Assembly: GCA_021292105.1 (NCBI GenBank)
Contig: CM037870.1
Coordinates: 63,982,083 to 64,046,082 of the forward strand
Direction: 5' to 3'
From: Anadara kagoshimensis
Lineage: Eukaryota; Mollusca; Bivalvia; Arcoida; Arcidae
DNA: 64,000 nt
Part shown: in pieces, positions 14,601 through 24,300 of the stretch
How positions within the stretch are numbered: the first letter of the stretch is position 1
Layout: each line of letters opens with the position of its first letter
Position numbers and translations under genes: made by a program
The notes under the pieces: model-generated
The model's input: the letters and a program-made list of their open reading frames with translations, nothing else
Told to the model about the DNA's origin: nothing
Database searches by the model: none

Positions 14601-14971
14601 ATCGCTGAAACAACACTTGACCTGTAGCCATTGCAACCTGCAAATAAAAGAAATGAAAACTACAACCTATAAAACAGATAAATATGATATATCCGGTTTT
14701 ATTCATTTATAAAATGCACATTTTCATGATTTTGAGATATTTCCAACATGGCGACAAAGGCTCTCACCTGAGGAACTTTCAGCAAGATTCCAGCCGTCTG
14801 AATTAGTTCACAACCTATTATCCTCAAGTCCATTTCTGTATCAAAATCGAGTCCGTCTTGCAAAGAAGGAGTTGGAGACAACTTATCATCGGGAATAAGG
14901 ACATTATCAAGTGTTAAAATAACTTTACTGAAATCTCTTGGTAGCGTAGGATGCTGTTTCGTATCCGCCAT
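474..14971 (-). CDS. CCNL: Cyclin L (CCNL1/CCNL2 family), 3'-partial, 10 exons
   Basis: Exons on the minus strand: 14971-14768, 14637-14563, 8984-8875, 5908-5788, 4943-4879, 2838-2739, 2304-2200, 1883-1760, 1033-940 and 533-474. All boundaries are GT-AG, the phases join without a break, and the 1058 nt give 352 codons. Residues 1-68 contain [19 protein letters not shown], the cyclin L entry into cyclin box 1. Residues 69-93 include [17 protein letters not shown], 94-129 include [19 protein letters not shown], 130-170 include [19 protein letters not shown], and 192-225 include [12 protein letters not shown]-type sequence ([16 protein letters not shown]), ending cyclin box 2. From about residue 335 the sequence becomes Ser/Arg rich ([16 protein letters not shown]). 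In this family the protein sits in nuclear speckles, partners CDK11/CDK12-type kinases and affects pre-mRNA splicing. Human members are about 520 aa, so roughly a third (the RS domain) lies beyond position 1. The start is the only Met upstream of the conserved core in exon 1. It is head-to-head with the Cab45 gene. I cannot tell CCNL1 from CCNL2; invertebrates usually have one gene. Confidence 0.95.
5570..5630. repeat. (AT)n microsatellite
   Basis: About 30 AT units in cyclin L intron 4, followed by a short ACACAC run. Confidence 0.95.
7422..7510. repeat. Long hairpin in cyclin L intron 3
   Basis: The arms 7422-7455 and 7476-7510 are inverted copies with few mismatches. The inner 14 bp CTATAGTGTTGTCT / AGACAACACTATAG are perfect, around a 20-nt loop (7456-7475). 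Size and shape resemble a pre-miRNA or a tiny TIR element. I recognise no known miRNA seed. Confidence 0.6.
9549..9730 (+). repeat. Possible tRNA-derived SINE remnant
   Basis: GCAGCTCAGTCAGTAG resembles a pol III A box, and a B-box-like AGATTCAAGTT follows about 35 bp on, then an unrelated tail. It lies in cyclin L intron 2. It is too degenerate for a tRNA gene. Confidence 0.35.
10126..10896. mobile_element. hAT-like MITE, 771 bp, with 8-bp TSD
   Basis: The ends are inverted: TAGGGCTGTGACG at 10126 and its complement CGTCACAGCCCTA at 10896, with one substitution further in. The element is flanked by an exact 8-bp duplication TTTTCAAT (10118-10125 and 10897-10904). Subterminal zones repeat the motif acccgggtac several times. 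There is no transposase ORF, so it is non-autonomous. The 8-bp duplication and termini fit the hAT superfamily. It sits in cyclin L intron 2. Confidence 0.85.
12148..13886. mobile_element. 1.74-kb element with 300-bp TIRs carrying a PIF1-like helicase
   Basis: Left TIR 12148-12447 and right TIR 13587-13886 are near-identical inverted copies, differing at a few positions such as an A-run. The ends read CACAGGCATTTG and CAAATGCCTGTG. Exact 8-bp target duplications TGGATATG lie at 12140-12147 and 13887-13894. It is inserted in the right part of the 10980-13957 element, so it is the younger of the two. The only clear cargo is the PIF1-like ORF; I see no transposase. Confidence 0.88.
12841..13491 (-). 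pseudogene. PIF1-like helicase fragment, 216 codons
   Basis: Near the N-terminus GQSGTGKS is a Walker A (motif I). TATTGIAS is motif Ia. LIIDEISM is Walker B (motif II). [11 protein letters not shown] is motif III, and FVLTDVMRQ matches the region after motif III in PIF1/RRM3-type helicases. The frame stops after SRPLLVP, before motifs V and VI. PIF1-family proteins are usually 500 aa or more, so the helicase is cut short. A weak match to the next block (FPQNV) is readable in another frame just beyond the stop, pointing to a frameshift. The family unwinds DNA 5' to 3'. It lies wholly between the two 300-bp TIRs, so it moved with the element. Whether the 216-aa product is made is unknown. Confidence 0.8.
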
Positions 14972-15354
14972 TTTCGGGAACGTGCACTGAACGATTGTGT
15001 CAGTGTATTAATACACGAGAGTCAGATGACAAACTTTGTATTTATACCTTTTTGAAGAATAAAATACATTGGGTTTATAAACAAAAGCTATATTTTTTAA
15101 TTCCACCGATGATTTAATGTATTGTGGTTTAAATTTGTTTAATAAATTATTAGTTTCAGGGAATATTTTGTGACGTAGAAATGACTCATTTTACAATGTT
15201 GTACTTTGGTTTAATGATGTCATCGAAACCAGCACAAATTATAGGGGGCGCTAGTAACGTTATGTGTACACAATAATACACGTATACACAAGGAAGTGCA
15301 TCAAACAAACATTGATACAACATTGATCACAGACTACATTTTACTTTTGCAAAC
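14972..15354. promoter_or_regulatory. Probable bidirectional promoter, cyclin L / Cab45
   Basis: The two start codons diverge from this 383-bp interval, which must hold both 5'UTRs and transcription starts. I see no TATA box at an obvious place. Visible matches are an AP-1 site TGACTCA (15182-15188), a CRE/ATF-like TGATGTCATC (15215-15224) and AGGGGGCGCT (15243-15252), which equals the core of the CTCF motif. Which sites work is inference; the divergent layout is seen directly. Confidence 0.7.
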
Positions 15355-18300
15355 ATGCTGAAGTTAATTTTGTGTTTGACAAATGTTTTTCTTGTCCAGG
15401 ATGTACTCTGTAGGGGTATCCCTTTGCTGGACAAGATGAAATTGAAAGAAGACGTGATTAACATGGAACAACCCATACCACTAAAAAAGCTCCAGCCCCA
15501 AGACCATCTTGATGCTGTTAAAATTGAACAAGATGGTATGCTAAATAAGGATTTTCACAAGGAAGCATTTCTTGGAAACCATGAAGAAATAGAAGACGAT
15601 GCTCCCGAGATTGCTGAGTCGAAGTTGAAAGATATTTTTCACAAGTATATAAATTTCTAATGCATTTTGAATGGGAGTAGTAATTGGAAGGGGACCACTT
15701 CTACTAAATGGGACTGTGAGGCAACTTTAAGCTTATTCAGTAGAGTGACTTGCTTAATGCTGAGCTAATGTAAGCAATGTTTAGCACGGTTTATGTTAGG
15801 ACTTGGAATGGGGACTGCGATTCTTTTTAACAGTTTACATGATTTTGATTTAGTTGAATAAATGTAAAAGCTGGCAATTGTAAAGATCTTTATTGTACTT
15901 TAAAGGTTGAGGCTGTATCAATGACGCTATACATACTCGTTAACATTATTGTTATTTGAGCCATTAGTTGTATATTTCACATTTATATATCATGTATACA
16001 CATAATGTACAAACATTACACTTGGACTGTGACTGACAGAGACAGGTGTGGTTGGTACAGACCTACAGCCCCCCCCCCCCCCCCCCACACACACACATAC
16101 ACGCACAATAAATGTTAGTAAACATTATAAATCTTCCATTACAGAGTAGATTCAGATTCAGATGGTGAACTTAGTGAAAGTGAAATGGAGATGTGGATTA
16201 TGGACAGAATTCAAGAACATTTTGATCATGCAATAGAAGAGAATAAAGAAATATTTAGACACATGGACCCACAAAACAGAGGTAGCAATCACTTTATTTA
16301 AATAATACTGGTACATTAACTTTAGACAACATGTATTGTAATTTAAAACTTATTCAAAGTAGGCACCGCTGACTGAGTGGTCTGATCGAATTCAAGTCAA
16401 TTCGCCCCACGGTAAATTCGCCCCATGTAAAAATCGCCCCCATTCTTGCAAAATCGCCCCCATTTTTTCCAATAACCATATAACATAATTTTTTTATTTT
16501 TTTTTTTATAAAAAATAAAATAAAAAATAATGCTACCGTTTAGAAATGAAACATATCAGTGCATCCATTTAATAATGAATTTCACATTTATGTTTAATTG
16601 TATTATTAAACTTAGTCAGTGTTGCGTTTGACAAATAATTTATTATTTATAAAATACCAACATAGTAGAAGCGTTTAAGTGAACAATGCATATGATGTTA
16701 CCATGAAATTGTTTCATAAGAAGTGCCTGGTTTGTTGAAAAAGATGTTTTTTGTAATGATTTCTCTCAACGATGTAATCTATCAATGCTCTAATGTTATT
16801 CTTTAATAAACGTTAAATATTTTCTTTATCCACTGTTATGAATATATCAAGGACTTTTGATATGAATGCGTGACAACAAACAATACATATTTACAAATAA
16901 TTTGTGTGCAGTTAATTAGGCATATCCGAGGTCGTAAAAAATAATTTTATGTTACTTTTACAATCTCAACAAAAGAAGATGATTTTTCAAAAATTGTGGG
17001 TGAATTTGCAAAAAGTGGGGGCGATTTGATGTAAATGGGGGCGAATTTACCGTGGGACGAATTTACCTGATACCGTCTGATCACATCACCTCTTACTGCC
17101 TGGGTTCGGATCCAATTCAGGACAGATCCTAGTTTGAGGAGGTTTGTCAATTCACTTGGACACCGGACACACCTGTTGGCTCCACCATCCATGAACTGAC
17201 CAACTCAGTATAAGTGAAAGAATCTTAACTGGAACATAAAACTCCATTATTTCACATCAAACTCTAAACATATTGAAAGAAAATTTTGTGCAAGTTAGAA
17301 AAACAGCTATTGTAGCGTCGCTGCCGTAGTCTAGGCCTCGCTCTTCTGCTTTAAGCCAATACTCTTTTTACAGATATCTCAGTTACGCGATGTATACATA
17401 TAAAAAAACTGTTGAATCAAAACGTAGCCCTGTTAACATATAATAATCTCTACATTGTTTCTTGTGAGTGTGACTCTGTGAATTTATTGACTATTCTTGT
17501 GTGGCATCACCACCACCATCAATCAATACACTGTAACTTCTGTGAATGCTCAGCTGTGAGTGAATTGTAACCTCTGTGGGTGCACTGCTGCAAATGCATT
17601 GTATTATTTGTAACCTTTGTGACTGCGCTGCTGTGAATGCGTTGTTATCTCTGTGAATGCTTGTAACCACTGTAAATGTGCTGATGCAAATGCGTTGTAA
17701 CCACTGTGAATGTGCTGCGATGAATGCATTGTAACCTCTGTAAATAGGGCTGATGCAAATGCTTTGTAACCTTTGTGAATTTGCTGAAGTTAATGCATTG
17801 TAACCTCTGTAAATATGCTGATGTGTATGCATTGTTATCTCTGTGAATGCTTGTAACCTCTGTGAATGTGCTGCTGCGAATGCGTTGTAGCATCTGTGAA
17901 TACGCTGATGCATCTGTGTTGTAACCTCCATAAGAGGGTTGACTTGTGTCCTCTGTGGAATCACCAACACCATTAATTAATTAACTGTTTGTTGTTACCA
18001 GTGGGAATGCATTGCTGTGAATGTGTTGTGCTAGTTGTCATGCACAACACATTCAACGGTCTTTTGCTTCAGCACTCACACCCACTAATATAACAAGGTC
18101 TTACTTGTTCTCTTCTTAAATTCTTCTACTCCTCACTTCTCTACTTCTTTATCACTCTTTCTTTTTCTTAGTTCTTCGCTGTGACTTTATTCTTTGTAAA
18201 TCAATAACAACTTTCTTCTTCAAAAGCCAAAGCCACACTGACTGATGAATCGACAGCCCTTTTATAAGCCACTGATGCCAAGGGAAGCAACCCCTACTAT

Positions 18301-21300
18301 TGGCTTAACCTGTATATAGTGATAGGAATTGGTTGCATTTTCATAATAGATTAACCGGTTATAATCGGAAGATGATTTTGATCGATTTTCCAATTATAAT
18401 TGGTTAATAAATTGAAGCGGAAATTACAAAGTAAATTAGGTTAAATTCTAATTTTTAGTCTTGATAATATCTGCAAGATATTTGTATCTCAGCTAAGACT
18501 TAAAATATCCTCCATTTTTCCTAATCATTTACTCTTCCTTACATTTGTGTTAGTTTTCTTTTCCAAGTACACTTATTTCTTGTTTTCCTGATTGGGTAAT
18601 CAATTCCGTATTGCTCAAATGTTGTTCAGCTCTTCGTTCAACACTTCTTTGGCAGTTAAAAAAAAAAACTACTAAACTAAAACGTTGGTGACTGTTTTTG
18701 TCACATGATAGCATTTCATAAATTTTATTATTAACACAAATGCCGGTATAATTGTTTTTTTCTTTGGATATATTGATTGACATCACTTACTATAGGTAAA
18801 TTGGCAGGAATTTAGACCTTTGCTGTGAACAATGTGCATAGAGGATTTCAGCCTGACACACTCAACATAACATGTGGCATCTGTTTTCAATGTGATTGTC
18901 TGTTCTAAAGGGCTCTGTAAATTTTACTTTTAAATACCCATTTTCAAGTCTTAGTCAGATCTAGACATGGTTGGAACCTGGCCTCCTAAACATTAAGTGA
19001 AGTCTTAGTCAGATCTAGACATGGTTGGAACCTGGCCTCCCAAACATTAAGTGAAGTCTTAGTCAGATCTAGACATGGTTGGAACCTGGCCTCCCAAACA
19101 TTAAGTGAACCCTTTACCAACTGAAGTATCTTGCTAGTAAAACATGCAGTACCAATACTACGGTAGTTATAAACACATCTTTATTTGGTTATTTACATTA
19201 TTTGTTTTCTATGTATTTGTTTCTTAATTTTGAGCATTCACTCTGTAATTTTGACAGGTTATGTGGATTGGAAGGAATATTACAAACATTTCCTGTTAGC
19301 TAAAGGTCATCCAGTAGAGAAAGCAGAGAAACATGTGGTGGATTATGACCAAATTGATCTGACTGATATTGGTATGTAGAATTAAAAAGTTATCTATGGC
19401 TCTCTGACAATAGGAGCCAAACATTTATCCAACTTTAAAATTTAGAAGCCGGTTTTAAAGAGCTAGTAAGACTCAGAAACAAAACTATAAAAACTGGTAG
19501 TTCTAAATTTAGTTCTTATGGACTGTATTGATTTGTTTTCTTGATTAACTGTTTGTAACACTTAATGAATTTTTAAACAAAAATAGTTTTACTTTTTTTC
19601 ATATTTATGTTAAAGAATTTCAACGATGTTTGTCTGCCACAAAAAATGGTGAATATTTAAGCAAAAATATTAGAAGACAGAAATTATAAAAGATGAGCAA
19701 TTGGCTAGATTGGTGAATGGCAGTGCATCCTCTGGTTGTCTTGCCAGAATTTTACCATAGGTTTTCTGGTATTAAAAACATTTTGGATGGGATCCAGTAT
19801 TCTTTTTGACTAGATTTCCACAAATCGAAATTTATTAGTAGCAAAATTTGTGATTTTTAGCTCACCTGAGCCAAAGGCTCAGATGAGCTATTGCAATCTA
19901 TCTTCGTCCGTCGTGCGTCGTCCGTCGTGTGTAAACTTTACATTTTAATCTTCTCCTCCAAAACTACTAGGCCAAATTTGATGAAACTTTGCGATTATCA
20001 TGCCTGGGTAACAGCCTTTCAAAATTGTGTTCGGGGTTTGGCCACGCCCAACAATATGGCTGCCGTTACTATAAATAGCCAAAAGACAAAAAAATCTTCT
20101 TCTCTGAAACCAAAAGCTGCAGGCAAATTTTGATTAGATATTTGGATTCAGCATATCTGGGAACATTAAAATTGTGTTTTTCATGAAAATTGAACGAAAA
20201 ATAGGTTACGCGTTTTTTGCGTAAAATTATGTAATTTTGAAAATGAGACATTTATTGTTATAACTCAATAACGGCTGAAGATAATTGCATGGAGTTTTCA
20301 CTGTTGATCTTGTCTTGCTATTTTCTTCCAAAAGATGTCAAGGTCAAAGGTCAAGGTCATATCCCTGTTTTTGACCTTTGATAAAAAATGCTATTTTTTA
20401 AACATTTCAGGTGAAAATGGCATGGGATTTTCAGTTAATTGTAGGTATTGACATGATGATCATTTTGATACATAGATCAAGGTCATGAGTTCAAAGGTCA
20501 AGGTCAAGGATGAACAACTACTACCGTTATAGTTGATTATCTGCAAACTATTAACTTTTTGTATAGGCATACATATTAGAATATGGTAAGTAATGGCACA
20601 ATGGTCATTTTGATATATTAATAAAGGTCATGGGTTCAAAGGTCAAGGTCACAGATGCAAAACAATACCGAAATGGTTAATTATCTCGAAAACTATAAAC
20701 TTTTTGTATAGACATGTATATTACAATATTGAAGGAATTGATTTAACGATCATTTTGATATATAGATAAAGGTCGTGGGTTCAAAGGTCAAGGTCACATA
20801 TGCGAACGAATACCATATTGGTTAATTATCTCGAAAACTATTAACTTTTTGCATAGACATGTATATTACAATATTGAAGGAATTGATTTAACGATCATTT
20901 TGATATATAGATAAAGGTCGTGGGTTCAAAGGTCAAGGTCACATATGCGAACGAATACCATATGGTTAATTATCTCGAAAACTATTAACTTTTTGCATAG
21001 ACATGTATATTAGAATATTGTAGGAAATGATTTAACGATCATTGTGATATGTAGATTAAGGCCATGAGTTCAAAGGTCAAGGTCACAGATGCAAATCAAT
21101 ACCAAAATGGTTAATTATCTCGAAAACTATAAACTTTTTGTATAGACATATTATATTAGAATATTGTAGGTTTTGATTTAATGATCATTTTGATATTTAG
21201 ATTAATGTCATGCATTCAAAGGTCAAGGTCACAGATGGGAAAGAATACCACAATGGTTAATTATCTCGAAAACTATAAACTTTTTGTATAGATATGTATA

Positions 21301-24300
21301 TTAGAATATTGTAGGTTTTGATTTAACGATCATTTTCATATATAGATTAATGTCATGGGTTCAAAGGTCAAGGTCACAGATGTAAAAGAATACTGAAATG
21401 GTTAATTATCGCAAAAACTATAAGCTTTTTGTATAGACATGTATATTACAATATTGTAGGAATTGATTAAACGATCATTTTTATATATAGATTAAGGTCA
21501 TGGGTTCAAAGGTCAAGGTCACAGATGCAAAAGAATACCAAAATGGTTAATTATCTCGAAAACTATAAACTTTTTGTATAGACATGTATATTAGAATATT
21601 GTAGGTTTTGATTTAACGATCATTTTGATATATAGATTAATGTCATGGGTTCAAAGGTCAAGGTCACAGATGTGAAAGAATACTGAAATGGTTAATTATC
21701 TCGAAAACTATTAACTTTTTGTATAGGCATGTATGTTCGAATATTGTAGGTAATGGCCTAACAATCATTTTGATATATAGATGAAGGTCATAGTTTCATA
21801 CTTTTGTTTTTACTTTTTTAGCTGTTTATAAATAATGTGTTGTAGCTAGACTATATATTATATTATTAATATATTATACATATATTATATGTAGCAATCT
21901 TGGGACAAGGTATGATTAATTTGCAAAAATCCTTGCATTTAATTCTGCCTTACTGCTGAAAATTAGGAGTTTTCTTTAATAAATGTTATTGACCATTGAA
22001 CCTCTGCATGAGATATGTACTTAGCCTCAGGTGAGCGTTAAGGCCCATGGGCCTCTTGTTTTCTTTTTAACATGTTGAACTTTGCTAATTTTCTTCCATA
22101 TATATGTATTTTAATCTTTAAGTTGGACCGTATTAAAGCTATACCTTTCAAATTTTGCACACAGTAATATTTATATATGTATGTATCATGTGGACCTCCT
22201 AATTTGAACTTGGCTAATGAGTGTGTTGCATATGTTCTGTAATCTGTTAGTCAAACTGTATAAAAAGCCTTTCTGATATTGTTACATGATGTTTACATGT
22301 ATACCTATATGTATAACTAAGATGTTCACCTTTTTGGAGTAATTTTGCAGATTTTACGATGGATTGTCATTTCCATGTTAACAACATGTATGCAAAAGCT
22401 TCGTAGTGACATATGATGCCACACAGGTCCAGGCACATAATTGGTCTTGTTTATTTTAGATATATAGTAAACTCTTGTTATTATGCCCCTTCATAACTTT
22501 GCCACCTCGCTTATTGCCACAGAATTTTGAAGTTCCAAAATCCAATTATTTATATAAGCCTCCCTCAATTTATTGCTTAACATTTTTACAACATCAAAAT
22601 TTGACTGGATAAATGATGGCAATAATAATAATAATAATTGGTTTTACTATACTTAACAATTTTGTTTTCTATTACAGAGAGGGATCAACTTGTGAGGTAT
22701 AAGTTCCGTTGGTCAGAAGCAGATCAACCTCCTGCTGACAACAGACTGACAGAGATGGAGTTTTTTGCCTTCCGCCATCCAGAACAGAGCAACATTACAA
22801 TGCAAAACATGTTGAATACTTTATTTAATTCGTTAGGTATTTGTTATTTTACATTTCACATGTTTCAATTTTTTTTCAATCTTCAAGACTGTGTACCCCT
22901 GTAATCAATAACAGCCCTCTCGCTGGGCAATATTTTAGGATGATATTAGGTCCCATTTACAATTAGAAATAAAATATTATAGTTTTTTCGCAAACACTAG
23001 GCTGACTTTCACAATTAAAAAATCTGAAAAAAATAAATATAAATAAACAAAAATAAAAATAAATTCATGTCAAAAGTCAATCTGGAAACAAATAGTACTA
23101 AATTCATTAAGCATGTTCTCACTAATTTAAAGTTTTGTAACAATAATTGTATTTTACATTTTTTACAATTTTGTCCATTATACTGCTAATTTTCATAATA
23201 ATAAGTACCCTGACCGAATTCACAAAAATTTTGAGACATGCCTTAATGATTTGTATTAAATATGTTGTAATTTGTATATGTTGAATTATCATGTCCATAG
23301 AAACTTGGACCTAATGAATTTATTATTAAATATTCAAAAGAGCTTTTGTAATGCATCAAGTGAGCATAAGGCCCATGAGCCTGTTGTAACACCTGCATTG
23401 TGAATGTGAGCATTGACATCCCAGGTTTTGATTAGATTTATGACATACTAGTGAGTTAATGTTTCTATAACAACTTTTGACATAGCTATCCACTAATGTT
23501 TATTGGCTCATTGGTAGAGCATCTGCTTCAAGAATGTGAGGTTGTGGGTTCAAACCTGATGGGTCATACATATGATAACACTTACAATTTGAGATACTGC
23601 TTCCTTGTCTGGTGTTTAGTATTAAGAGAACAGATTATCAACTGATTTACCATGTGTCAGTATAGTGTGGCTTATCTATGGCACACTGATTAGTGAGTTA
23701 GCCCTTTAAATGTCATCCTTAGCTGTACAAGGTGGACCACAAACCACTCTCATACATTTCATTCATTTTTAGAGATAAGTAAACTTGCTTTTATCATGAA
23801 CAGCTGAAAGCTTATTGACACAGTGTTAAACAGTATAACAACAACAGCAACAAGATTTGTCTAAGATGTAAATATATGTTCATTTGCATATCTCATTCAT
23901 ACTTGAAAACTTGTTGTGGATAGCTGAAGGATTACTGAAACAACATTACAACAATGACATCAATAAGATTTATTTAAGATGTAGCTTACTTCATTGTTTT
24001 TCAGATACAAATGAAGATAAACTTTTAACAGAAAAAGAATTTGTTGCTCTACCCCCTGGAGATGTAGAAGATGAAGAACAAAAGAAAATGGATCAGGATT
24101 GGCAAGAAGATAGAAAGAAAGAATTTAGAGAAGTGATAGATAGAGATCATGACGGAGTGGCGACAATTAAAGAACTTACGGTACTGGCACAAACATTTAG
24201 TTTTTATAACACATGAACAAAAATGTAATTTCTGGTTCTAGAATTCTAAGAAATGAACAAAATTATACATTCTGGTTATTGAAAGAAATCAAATTTATAA

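Noticed and set aside
15355-15660. 101-codon ORF as a complete small protein
   Set aside because: It is Cab45 exon 1; the last codons are intron. The donor at 15645 joins in phase to 16145.
17491-17973. 160-codon minus-strand ORF (HSQRLQ repeats)
   Set aside because: By-product of the degenerate ~33-bp tandem repeat in Cab45 intron 2.
23501-23570. Functional tRNA gene
   Set aside because: A and B boxes are good, but the acceptor stem does not pair and a SINE tail follows.
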